A stretch of DNA of 64,000 bases, taken from positions 220,110 to 284,109 of the forward strand of contig NZ_PGLQ01000002.1 of assembly GCF_002802865.1 (NCBI RefSeq), read 5' to 3'. The DNA is from Bifidobacterium scaligerum (GTDB lineage: Bacteria > Actinomycetota > Actinomycetes > Actinomycetales > Bifidobacteriaceae). Position 1 is the first letter of the stretch. Every line of letters starts with the position of its first letter. This document shows, in pieces, positions 1-10,123 of the stretch. The notes beneath the pieces are model-generated. The model did not search any database and was not told the DNA's origin. It saw nothing but the letters and a program-made list of their open reading frames with translations. The translations under genes and the position numbers were made by a program.

Positions 1-462
1 GAGCGGTGCCACAGAACCACGGAAGGCCTGTGGCAGGATGATCTCGGTGGCGGACTGCATGAAGCCCAAGCCCAACGCACGTGCGGCTTCGGCCTGACCG
101 AGCGGCACCGTGTTGATGCCGGAACGCAGCGATTCACACACGAAGGCCGCCGTGTAGAGGCTCAAGCCCGTAACGGCCAGCCAGAAGAAATTCGTTGCGA
201 AAGTATCGGAGAAGCTGAGTTTGAGCTGCGCATAGGCACCCAGCACCATGAACACCATGATGATGGTCAGCGGCAGGTTCTTGAACAGCTCTACGTAGGC
301 GCTGGCCACCGCGCGCAGCGAGGAGATCGGCGAGATGCGCATGACCACGAGGATCACGCCGAGCACCAGCGAGAACAACGCGCTCCACAGCGTCAGTTCG
401 ATGTTGACCAGGAAAGCGCCCAGCACATCGTACTGGCTGAAGAGTTCCAGGAATCCGTTCAT
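1..462 (-). CDS. gluC: Amino-acid (glutamate-type) ABC transporter permease, partial
   Basis: Membrane permease of a polar amino-acid uptake ABC transporter, working with the binding protein and ATPase encoded just upstream on the same strand. The visible 154 codons start with MNGFLELFSQYDVLGAF and contain several hydrophobic segments; a sequence of the EAA-loop type that docks the ATPase is seen near the window edge (GQAEAARALGLG). The ATG at 460-462 overlaps the TGA of the binding-protein gene by one base (TGATG), so translation is probably coupled. The C-terminus lies outside the window. The substrate is inferred from similarity of the set to GluABCD-type systems of Corynebacterium; other acidic or polar amino acids are possible. 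Confidence 0.88.
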   Translation of the reverse strand, partial: MNGFLELFSQYDVLGAFLVNIELTLWSALFSLVLGVILVVMRISPISSLRAVASAYVELFKNLPLTIIMVFMVLGAYAQLKLSFSDTFATNFFWLAVTGLSLYTAAFVCESLRSGINTVPLGQAEAARALGLGFMQSATEIILPQAFRGSVAPL

Positions 463-1301
463 CAGGCGTCCTCCCCCTCGCTCGGCGTGGGCGGGTTGTA
501 GCGCACATCAGGCGTGTAATCGGTACCTGCGGTGTTGTCGGCCACGGCCTTCTTCCACGAGCCGTCCTGAATCATGTCCGCGATGGCGTTGTTGATCTTG
601 GTGGCGAGCTTCGTATCGCCCTTCTTGATGCCAACGCCGTAGTATTCCTGCGTGAACGGCTTGCCAACCACACGCAGCTTGCCACGCGAGGCGGAGGCGA
701 GGCCAGCCAAAATGATGTCGTCGGTGGTCACCGCATCCACGATGCCGGAGAACAGAGCGGTCGCGCATTCGGCGTAACCGGGCTGTTCCATAAGCTGCAC
801 TTCGGAGGCGAACTTCTCCTTGACGGTGGCGGCGGATGTCGAACCGGTCACGGAGCACAGACGTTTGCCGTTCAAATCCTCAGGGCCGTTAATGGACTGA
901 TCATCCTTACGCACCAGCAGATCCTGACCGGCCACGAAGTATGGGCCGGCAAAGGAAACAGCCTTCTTGCGCTCGTCGGTGATGGAGTAGGTGGCGAGAA
1001 TCATATCCACGTCACCGTTCTGGAGCATGGCTTCGCGCTGCTTGGACGGGGCTTCCTTCCAGATGATCTCATCCTCGGAATACCCAAGCTTCTTGGCGAT
1101 ATACTTGGCCACATCCACATCGAAGCCCACATAGGTGCCGGACTTCTTGAAGCCAAGACCCGGCTGGTCGAATTTGATACCGATGCGGATCTTGCCCGCC
1201 TCGTCTTGGCCGCACGCCGCAAGCGACATGGTGCAGGCCACGGCGGCCAATGCGGCGACCACCCGCATGACCCTCCGTTTCATGGTATTGGTAACAGTCA
1301 T
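462..1301 (-). CDS. gluB: Amino-acid ABC transporter substrate-binding lipoprotein
   Basis: Extracytoplasmic solute-binding protein, 279 aa, that captures the amino acid (glutamate by analogy) and hands it to the GluC-type permease. The N-terminus has basic residues, a hydrophobic core and a lipobox ending LAAC at about residue 29, so it should be a diacylglyceryl-anchored lipoprotein. The remainder matches the SBP_bac_3 fold: DVDVAKYIAKKLG, then DGDVD-like NGDVDMILATYSITDERKK, and VDAVTTDDIILAG are typical landmarks. An AG-rich Shine-Dalgarno region (AGGGAAGAG) precedes the ATG. It lies 45 bp downstream of gluA and overlaps gluC, giving an ATPase-binding protein-permease operon. Confidence 0.92.
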   Translation of the reverse strand: MTVTNTMKRRVMRVVAALAAVACTMSLAACGQDEAGKIRIGIKFDQPGLGFKKSGTYVGFDVDVAKYIAKKLGYSEDEIIWKEAPSKQREAMLQNGDVDMILATYSITDERKKAVSFAGPYFVAGQDLLVRKDDQSINGPEDLNGKRLCSVTGSTSAATVKEKFASEVQLMEQPGYAECATALFSGIVDAVTTDDIILAGLASASRGKLRVVGKPFTQEYYGVGIKKGDTKLATKINNAIADMIQDGSWKKAVADNTAGTDYTPDVRYNPPTPSEGEDA

Positions 1302-1346
1302 ATTCGTATCGTCTCTTCCCTTGCTTCCTCGCTATCGTCCCCGGAA

Positions 1347-2147
<801 letters not shown>

Positions 2148-2155
2148 AAGCGGCC

Positions 2156-2187
2156 AGTATAACGGCACTGTGTTACCGAAATAACAC
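2156..2187 (-). promoter_or_regulatory. gluA promoter region with an inverted repeat (candidate operator)
   Basis: On the minus strand TATACT (2156-2161) lies 8 nt before the gluA ATG. Positions 2170-2187 hold a perfect inverted repeat GTGTTA-N6-TAACAC covering the expected -35 area. A repressor or nitrogen-type regulator bound here would block transcription. The sequence resembles only half of an actinobacterial GlnR box, so the regulator is not identified. Confidence 0.45.
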
Positions 2188-2283
2188 CAGCCGGACATGG
2201 AATGGTCACTATGTGAGACAAAGGCCAAGACGCGCGGCGGACGCGCTCAACTGCCCCGGTTTGCGGTCGTGCGGTGAGATCGT

Positions 2284-2835
2284 TCAGGCACGAGGTCTGC
2301 CCAGTGCGGAAACGCACTGTACGCCGGGAATGTCCGCGAAGATGGAGCCGTCCACCACGAGTTTGGACGGACGGATGCCGGAGCCCAGATACAGCTTCGG
2401 GATCGAGAGGATGTGCTGGTCCACGAGCAGCGGCCAGCCGTCGGGCAGACCGATCGGGGACATGCCGCCGGATTCCATGCCGGTGGCCTCCACCGCCGCA
2501 TCAATCGGCGCGAAACTCACCTTGGACACCTCCAGCGTGTGCTTGACCACGCCGTTCAGATCGGCACGCGTATCCGCCGTGACGAACGCGGAGGCGAATT
2601 CCGGCGGTGCTTTTCGAGTCTTGTGCGTATGAACCACCACCACATTGCCGGTGATCTCGAACGGGATACCGTACTTCGGGCACCATAGGTCCGTATCCGA
2701 TTCCTCGTCCGTATTGATGGTCACGCCTAGAATCTTGGACTCCGGCACGCCGGCCGCCACCAGTGCGTTGAGCTTGTCAAACACCGGCTTGGCCAGCAGA
2801 TCCCCGTCATGCCAGTCCAGAATCTCCAACGTCAT
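2284..2835 (-). CDS. YbaK/EbsC-family aminoacyl-tRNA deacylase
   Basis: Probable trans-editing enzyme that hydrolyses mischarged aminoacyl-tRNA, of the YbaK (Cys-tRNA-Pro deacylase)/prolyl-editing superfamily, 183 aa, cytoplasmic. Supporting landmarks are VVVHTHKTRKAP, DTRADLNGVVKHTLEVSKVSFAP and GMESGGMSPIGLPDGWPLLVDQHI, the glycine-rich GGxxPxG segment being characteristic of the fold. The second of two close ATGs (2833-2835) is chosen because a GAGGGGG stretch sits 8 nt before it and only 1-2 nt before the first. It appears monocistronic, between the glutamate transporter and the ABC-F gene. Which tRNA it edits cannot be told from sequence alone. Confidence 0.8.
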   Translation of the reverse strand: MTLEILDWHDGDLLAKPVFDKLNALVAAGVPESKILGVTINTDEESDTDLWCPKYGIPFEITGNVVVVHTHKTRKAPPEFASAFVTADTRADLNGVVKHTLEVSKVSFAPIDAAVEATGMESGGMSPIGLPDGWPLLVDQHILSIPKLYLGSGIRPSKLVVDGSIFADIPGVQCVSALGRPRA

Positions 2836-3067
2836 ATGCATTCCCCCTCGTGCCGCACTCACATTTATGGCATCCGGCTGCATACTTTCGCAAATCCCTG
2901 GTTATCAGCAAAGACAGCCTAAGAACAGCCTAAGGACCATGCCGCCGGTTTCAGTCATTCCCTGTTCATGGGAATACCGCCTTTGACAGCAATATAGCGA
3001 CGGCACGATGGGGCAACACCGTTGCCCTTATATATATTGCTTATGGCCGTTTATCTATGGGCCTTTG

Positions 3068-4666
3068 TCATCGTGCAACGGTTTCTTGCCCAAAGCCCGC
3101 AAGATCCAAAAACCATTCGTCATGGGATACGACGATCAACGCGCCCGGATATTCGGCCAGCATCCGCGCCAAAGCTTTTTTGGAGGTCAAGTCAAGATGG
3201 TTGGTCGGCTCATCCAGCACGATCAGCTGCGGGCCGGACGGCAGCGCCAAGCACAGCAGCAGCTTACGCAGTTCCCCCGGCGACGGCCGCCCCGAGGCCA
3301 GCAGCCGGTCCGGGTTCGCATCGAGCCGCGCATATGCGTTCAACACCTGTGCTCGCGTCTCGGCCGGTAGCGCGAACAAACGATTCATGGCATCGTTCCG
3401 ATCCTCATCCGTAGTGTTCTGCGCGATAGTCAGGCGTGGCACGTCAACCGCATGAGCAAGCAACGCTGCCACCAGTGACGATTTACCGGCTCCATTCGGT
3501 CCGGTCACGGCCACGTGATCGCGTGGACCGATCGAAATCGCCGGAATCATGAGCCCCGTTGCCGTATCACCATTCTCAGGCAGCGAAATACGAATACGAT
3601 TGCCGGTCTGAATCGCATGGCACAGCGACGGCATCGGTTCGTCGTCTCCAGCCGTTTCTCCAAACCGAATCAGGCTCGGTTCGAGCCGAACAATCTCGCG
3701 GCAATGCGCCGGCTTGATATCCATCCAAATGGTGCCTTCGTATCGTTTGGCCGGCGACGATATCTCTTCCGTTTGTCGCTTCACGGCGGCAAGACGCCCA
3801 TCCAACTGGCTGTAGGCGCGAGTCACGCCCCGATCAAGCCCGGTCATCTTCGCCAATTGCCGGCGATTACGGGCATCGTGATCCCGCCTATCGATACGTT
3901 CACCGTGCTGTTTGCGTGATTCCACCTGCTGAACCTTGGCGAACCGTTGCGCTTTCACGGCTGCCAAACGACCGGCTTCCCGTTGCAGCGCATCCGCACG
4001 CGCCGTGTCCGCGCCGTCTCGTAGCGCAACCTGCTGCGAAGCCTCGGAGTATCCGCCCCGGAGTGTGGTTACCACCGTCATATTGCGCGAACTCACATGG
4101 CGACGTTCGAACATCACGCAACGCACGCACGTTGCATCGATCAACTTCACATCATGCGAAACCGCAACGCCTATGCCCCGATATCGGCGCATTGCAGCGA
4201 TGATGTGCTCACGCGCCTCGGCATCGACGTGGTTCGTCGGCTCGTCAAGGATGAGCGCATCCGGCCGCATTGCCATCGCGCAAGCAATCTGCAATCGCTT
4301 TTGCTGTCCGCCGGAAAGCTGCGCATACCGGTACGGCCAGTCGTCGGCCACACCCAAGTCATCGCGTATGGCAATCGCCTCAGGCGACCAGTCAACGGCA
4401 AAATCCTCCAGATTATCCGGAGCGACAGCCGTGTCTTGCGGACAATACCCGATGATCATCCGTCGCGGATCAGGCGCGACGGTTCCTGCATCAGGCAGTG
4501 CATTACCACGCGCGATCGCCATCAGCGTGGACTTGCCAATGCCGTTGTCTCCTAACACGGCGGTCCAGCCGACGGGAAACGCCACGTCCACGTTCTCGAA
4601 CAGAGGTTCCGGAGCGTGAGGATACGTAAAGGTGATCCCATTCATCGTAAGCATTGCGGGCTGCAT
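3068..4666 (-). CDS. ABC-F family ATPase with two ABC domains
   Basis: Soluble ABC-F protein, 532 aa, without membrane segments; members act on the ribosome as translation factors or antibiotic-protection proteins. The first ATPase domain has Walker A GDNGIGKST (about residues 39-47), signature LSGGQQKRL (about 117-125) and LILDEPTNHVD; the second has GPNGAGKSS, a degenerate signature PSPGELRKL in place of LSGGE, LIVLDEPTNHLD and VSHDEWFLD. A charged linker rich in Arg and Gln joins the domains. AAGG lies 9 nt before the ATG. The gene is preceded by about 250 bp without a gene that carries a strong hairpin, which could attenuate its expression. Whether it gives drug resistance is not known. 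Confidence 0.85.
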   Translation of the reverse strand: MQPAMLTMNGITFTYPHAPEPLFENVDVAFPVGWTAVLGDNGIGKSTLMAIARGNALPDAGTVAPDPRRMIIGYCPQDTAVAPDNLEDFAVDWSPEAIAIRDDLGVADDWPYRYAQLSGGQQKRLQIACAMAMRPDALILDEPTNHVDAEAREHIIAAMRRYRGIGVAVSHDVKLIDATCVRCVMFERRHVSSRNMTVVTTLRGGYSEASQQVALRDGADTARADALQREAGRLAAVKAQRFAKVQQVESRKQHGERIDRRDHDARNRRQLAKMTGLDRGVTRAYSQLDGRLAAVKRQTEEISSPAKRYEGTIWMDIKPAHCREIVRLEPSLIRFGETAGDDEPMPSLCHAIQTGNRIRISLPENGDTATGLMIPAISIGPRDHVAVTGPNGAGKSSLVAALLAHAVDVPRLTIAQNTTDEDRNDAMNRLFALPAETRAQVLNAYARLDANPDRLLASGRPSPGELRKLLLCLALPSGPQLIVLDEPTNHLDLTSKKALARMLAEYPGALIVVSHDEWFLDLAGFGQETVAR

Positions 4667-4763
4667 GATTCACGCCTTTCTTGCAGGCTTCGCCATACCG
4701 ACCGAGACCAATGATAACGTGACGGCATAAGCAGCGGCCGACATACATATCAGTCATACATAT

Positions 4764-4810
4764 AAGTAATGGGCCTTCCACGGTTCACAACCATGTAAGG
4801 CCCATTACTT
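4764..4810 (-). terminator. 14-bp perfect hairpin between aspS and the ABC-F gene
   Basis: AAGTAATGGGCCTT at 4764-4777 pairs exactly with AAGGCCCATTACTT at 4797-4810, leaving a 19-nt loop. On the minus strand it lies after the aspS stop and about 100 nt before the ABC-F start, with no long T-run behind it. It can be the aspS terminator, an attenuator in the ABC-F leader, or both. A second, wider inverted repeat (4826-4835 with 4911-4920) starts at the aspS stop. Confidence 0.6.
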
Positions 4811-4915
4811 AAGTTTTCGCAGAAAACTGAATAATGCGTATGGCACGCGAAGCGCGCCGAAGGAAGCGGCACAAGGGTACCGCGACCAAGGCCAACGCAG
4901 CTAATGCTGTATTAT

Positions 4916-6715
<1,800 letters not shown>

Positions 6716-6767
6716 TATCTTGTTTCTCCTCGATTTGACTCGAATGATTCGAAAGGGCTCGAATACG

Positions 6768-8168
6768 TCAGATTTCGACGGATTGCTGGGCAACCACAGT
6801 ATCCGGCTCCCACGACGTGCAATCGGCGGGCACCTGCTCACCGGTGACGATGTTCTTGACCTCATCTCCGGACGGTTCGGCACCTTCCTCACCGTCTGCG
6901 GCAGAAGCCGGGAACCATACATAAGGAATACCGAGCTTGTCCGCGTACTTGATCTGCTTGCCGAGCTTGGCAGCGGTGGGTGCCACATCGGTGGCAATGC
7001 CACGGGCGCGAAGCTGAGCGGCGATGCGGTTAGCGGCCGGACGATCCTCCTCATTCCACACGGCCACGAGCACGGCGGCCGGCGAGACGCGGCTGGCATG
7101 TGCGCCGGCGGTGTGCAGCATATAGGAGACCAGTCGGCTCAGGCCGATGGACAGACCCACGCCCGGATACTTGCGATTGCCTTGGGAGGCGAGGTTATCG
7201 TAGCGTCCGCCGGAGCAGATGGAACCAAGCGATGCCGCGCCGTCGAGGAAGGTCTCGTAGACGGAGCCGGTGTAGTAGTCGAGTCCACGGGCGATCTTGA
7301 GGTCTGCGATCACGGAGCCGGGGCGGATGGCCGCGGCTTCGTCCACAATCATGGCAAGAGTGTCGAGACCCTGACGAGCCAACACGTAGGCGTCGGACTC
7401 TTGAGCGATGCCGTGCGCGGCGCACAGGTCATCGAACTTGGCGGCCAGCTCAGCACCGTCAGCTGCAGTCAGGCCGGCCAGTTCGAGGCATGCGCGGGCC
7501 TGATCCTCGGTGGCGCCGCAGGATTCGACCAGCAGCTTGACCACCTCGTCGGCACCGATCTTGTCGAGTTTGTCGATCTCGCGCAGCACGCCTTCGATAT
7601 CCGTCAGACCCAGTCCACGATAGAAACCTTCGGACAGCTTGCGATTATTGGCATGCACGGTGGCCTTGGGCAGACCGAATGCACGAAGCTCCTCCAGCGC
7701 GGAAACCATGACCAGCGGCAGCTCCACCTCGTAATGGTCCGGCAGATCACCGGCACCGATCACATCGATATCCGCCTGCACGAACTCACGGAAACGGCCT
7801 TCCTGCGGACGCTCTCCACGCCATACCTTCTGAATCTGCCAACGCTTGAACGGGAAGGCAAGATCTCCGGAATGCTCCACCACATACCGGCTCAGCGGCA
7901 CGGTCAGATCGAAATGGAGACCCAGCCGGTCCTCAATCGGCGTGTCCGACTCATGACCGACCTCTTGCAGACGGCTCAGCAGATAGATCTCCTTGCTGGT
8001 CTCGCCCTTTTTCAGCAAAGAAGCGCCGGTTTCCACCGCTCGCGTCTCAATGCCGATGAAGCCATTGAGCTCAAAAACCTTACGAAGCGTGTCGATGACA
8101 CGCTGCTCCACAACACGTTCGGAGGGGAGCCACTCCGGGAATCCTGATATTGATGCACCTTTAGCCAC
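6768..8168 (-). CDS. hisS: Histidine-tRNA ligase
   Basis: Class II synthetase charging tRNA-His, 466 aa. Visible landmarks are the N-terminal [21 protein letters not shown], motif 2 [27 protein letters not shown], the histidine-specific [13 protein letters not shown] and CSGGRYDNL segments, and the C-terminal anticodon-binding domain. The start is GTG (8166-8168), because TATTAT/TATATT hexamers lie 6-9 nt upstream and no Shine-Dalgarno is seen, so the mRNA may be leaderless. It is divergent from the DUF349 gene and followed by aspS. Confidence 0.95.
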   Translation of the reverse strand: MAKGASISGFPEWLPSERVVEQRVIDTLRKVFELNGFIGIETRAVETGASLLKKGETSKEIYLLSRLQEVGHESDTPIEDRLGLHFDLTVPLSRYVVEHSGDLAFPFKRWQIQKVWRGERPQEGRFREFVQADIDVIGAGDLPDHYEVELPLVMVSALEELRAFGLPKATVHANNRKLSEGFYRGLGLTDIEGVLREIDKLDKIGADEVVKLLVESCGATEDQARACLELAGLTAADGAELAAKFDDLCAAHGIAQESDAYVLARQGLDTLAMIVDEAAAIRPGSVIADLKIARGLDYYTGSVYETFLDGAASLGSICSGGRYDNLASQGNRKYPGVGLSIGLSRLVSYMLHTAGAHASRVSPAAVLVAVWNEEDRPAANRIAAQLRARGIATDVAPTAAKLGKQIKYADKLGIPYVWFPASAADGEEGAEPSGDEVKNIVTGEQVPADCTSWEPDTVVAQQSVEI

Positions 8169-8174
8169 GAAATC

Positions 8175-8183
8175 AATATAATA
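8175..8183 (-). promoter_or_regulatory. hisS -10 hexamer, leaderless arrangement
   Basis: Minus-strand overlapping hexamers TATTAT (8178-8183) and TATATT (8175-8180) end 9 and 6 nt before the hisS GTG. There is no purine-rich ribosome site between them and the start codon, as expected for a leaderless transcript. Confidence 0.45.
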
Positions 8184-8289
8184 GGTGAGGGTTGCGTCAA
8201 AGACTTACCGATTTGCCGCCGAGACATCCGGCTAATCGGCATAGACAAGACGCTTCCGCTTACTCACTCTACGCTTTAAGGAGCTGGCC

Positions 8290-9738
8290 ATGGCCGACGA
8301 GACTGTCACCGAAACCGAGAACACCGCCGTAAGCGAAGGACAGGCAACAATACCCGCAACCGAAGCCAGTGCGGCCAAGCCGTCCCCCGCCTCGGTTCCG
8401 AAGCCGCACGCGCCGTCCCCCGCCGCTTTCGCCCATAAGACCCCCGCAGCGGCACCGCGCGCTGCCGCCCCCACCACTACGCCGGGCGCCTATGCCGAAG
8501 CAGATGTCAAGGCCGCCGAAGCATTCGGCCGCGTGGACGACAACGGCACCGTATTCGTCAAGGACGGCGAAACCGAGCGTGAAGTCGGCCAGTTCCCGGA
8601 TGTGTCCAAGGAAGAGGCGCTGGCCCTCTATGCACGCCGTTTCCTCGACCTCAAGGCGAAGCTTGATCTGCTGGCCACCCGTCTGAATGCCGCAAACATC
8701 AAGCCGCGTGAGATCGACGAGTCCGTCAAGCTGCTTGGCGAGGAAACCGCCGAGCCGGCAGTCGTGGGCGACATCGCCGCACTCAAGGCACAGTTTGAGC
8801 AGCTCAAGGCCGCCGGCGAAGCCAAGAAGGCGGAGATCGCCAAGGCCCGCAAGGCCGCTCAGGCCAAGGCAGTCGCCGAGCGTACCGCCATTGTGGAGAA
8901 GGCCGAAGCACTGGCCGCTTCTCTGGGCGACAACACAAACTGGCGTTCCACCGCCGATAAGTTCCGCAACCTGTTCGACGAGTGGCAGAACCATCAGCGC
9001 ACCACCGTGCGTATCGACAAGCCGGAAGCCGAAGCGCTGTGGAAGCGTTTCTCCGCCGCTCGCACCACCTTCAACCAGGCTCGCCGCAAGTGGGCTCAGG
9101 CTCGCGACAACGAACGCAACCACGCCAAGGAGGTCAAGGAGGCGATTATCGCCGAGGCCAACGAGCTCAAGGACTCCACCGCTTGGGGCGAGACCTCCCG
9201 CAAGTTCAACGATCTGATGGACCGTTGGAAGAAGGCCGGTCGCGCCGGCCGCAACGAGGACGACGAGCTGTGGGCCAAGTTCCGCGAGGCCGCCGACACC
9301 TTCTTCAACGCCCGTCAGGCCGATCGCGATCAGATGAACTCCGCCGAAAAGGAAAATCTGGCCGCCAAGGAAGCCCTGCTGGTCAAGGCCGAGGCACTGG
9401 TTCCGGTCAAGACCGAAGCCGAGGCCAAGAAGGCCCGTCAGGAGCTGGCCAAGATTCAGGAGGAGTGGGATCAGATCGGTTACGTGCCGCGCGACGACAT
9501 GCGCCGCATCGAAAACCGTCTGGACGCTGTGGACAAGCAGATCAAGGCCATCGAGGACGCCGCTTGGAAGCAGACCGATCCGGAAACCGATGCCCGTCGT
9601 TCCAGCTTCGAGGAGCAGCTCAACGCTCAGCTGACCGAGCTCAACGAGAAGATCGCCGCCGAATCCGATCCGAAGAAGAAGGCCAAGCTTGAGGCTGAGA
9701 AGGCCACCAAGGAGCAGTGGCTGAACGCCATCAAGTAA
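8290..9738 (+). CDS. DUF349 domain protein
   Basis: Cytoplasmic helical protein of 482 aa made of repeated DUF349 units (for example WRSTADKFRNLFDEWQNHQR, WGETSRKFNDLMDRWKKAGR and AKIQEEWDQIGYVPRDD, each centred on a W...W/F spacing), with an Ala/Pro-rich low-complexity N-terminus of about 65 residues. It is rich in Ala, Lys and Glu and likely forms long coiled coils. DUF349 proteins are widespread but biochemically poorly defined. AAGGAG lies 6 nt before the ATG. It is divergent from hisS and has a compound hairpin after its stop. Confidence 0.85.
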   Translation: MADETVTETENTAVSEGQATIPATEASAAKPSPASVPKPHAPSPAAFAHKTPAAAPRAAAPTTTPGAYAEADVKAAEAFGRVDDNGTVFVKDGETEREVGQFPDVSKEEALALYARRFLDLKAKLDLLATRLNAANIKPREIDESVKLLGEETAEPAVVGDIAALKAQFEQLKAAGEAKKAEIAKARKAAQAKAVAERTAIVEKAEALAASLGDNTNWRSTADKFRNLFDEWQNHQRTTVRIDKPEAEALWKRFSAARTTFNQARRKWAQARDNERNHAKEVKEAIIAEANELKDSTAWGETSRKFNDLMDRWKKAGRAGRNEDDELWAKFREAADTFFNARQADRDQMNSAEKENLAAKEALLVKAEALVPVKTEAEAKKARQELAKIQEEWDQIGYVPRDDMRRIENRLDAVDKQIKAIEDAAWKQTDPETDARRSSFEEQLNAQLTELNEKIAAESDPKKKAKLEAEKATKEQWLNAIK

Positions 9739-9744
9739 GTGACC

Positions 9745-9792
9745 GCTCCGCTCTGTTGCCCTCTGCCCCGCGCAATAGAGCGGAGCAGAGGG
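9745..9792 (+). terminator. Two mutually exclusive hairpins after the DUF349 gene
   Basis: GCTCCGCTCT (9745-9754) pairs with AGAGCGGAGC (9777-9786); alternatively CCCTCTGC (9759-9766) pairs with GCAGAGGG (9785-9792). The right arms overlap, so both cannot form at once. The site sits 6 bp after the stop codon and probably acts in termination or 3' end stability. Confidence 0.5.
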
Positions 9793-9818
9793 TCATCACC
9801 GAGAGAGCATATTCAATA

Positions 9819-9870
9819 GCAAACAGCCGTGTGCAGTTCGTATTGGTTCGGGTTGCACACGGCTGTTTGC
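9819..9870. terminator. 17-bp perfect hairpin between convergent genes
   Basis: GCAAACAGCCGTGTGCA (9819-9835) is the exact reverse complement of 9854-9870 with an 18-nt loop. It lies between the convergent DUF349 and 5'-nucleotidase genes and is a likely bidirectional terminator, although no T-tract follows. Confidence 0.6.
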
Positions 9871-9914
9871 ATAGGTACCGGCACCATTGCGTCGCCCAGC
9901 TCTTCATTCCGCAC

Positions 9915-9966
9915 CCTTTGTATGTCCGCGCGATTTCAATACCCTGCGCGCACAGACAAAGGAATT
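9915..9966. repeat. Palindromic repeat family 2, copy A1
   Basis: About 52 bp: left arm CTTTGTATGTCCGCGC, variable middle, right arm GCGCGCACAGACAAAGGAAT. Close relatives occur at 9980-10030 and 40369-40484. With A2 it fills part of the 385-bp gap 9739-10123, where no gene is seen. Confidence 0.7.
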
Positions 9967-9979
9967 CGGGAGCAAAAGC

Positions 9980-10030
9980 GTTTGTATGTGCGCGCAGGTC
10001 TGGTTGTAACCGCGCACGTACAAAGGAATT
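9980..10030. repeat. Palindromic repeat family 2, copy A2
   Basis: Left arm GTTTGTATGTGCGCGC, middle of about 17 nt, right arm CGCGCACGTACAAAGGAATT. It is 13 bp after copy A1 and in the same orientation, so the two form a tandem pair like that at 40.4 kb. Confidence 0.7.
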
Positions 10031-10090
10031 CAACGCAATCAGCATGTCACAGAAGCGCATTCGCCCCGTCTTGCGTGCGTCTCATGCATC

Positions 10091-10118
10091 ATGCCTCATG
10101 TCTGATGCCTCATGTCTG
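10091..10118. repeat. Two tandem 14-bp units
   Basis: ATGCCTCATGTCTG occurs twice head to tail and is followed by a partial copy. It lies directly behind the stop codon of the minus-strand 5'-nucleotidase gene. Confidence 0.6.
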
Positions 10119-10123
10119 ATGCA

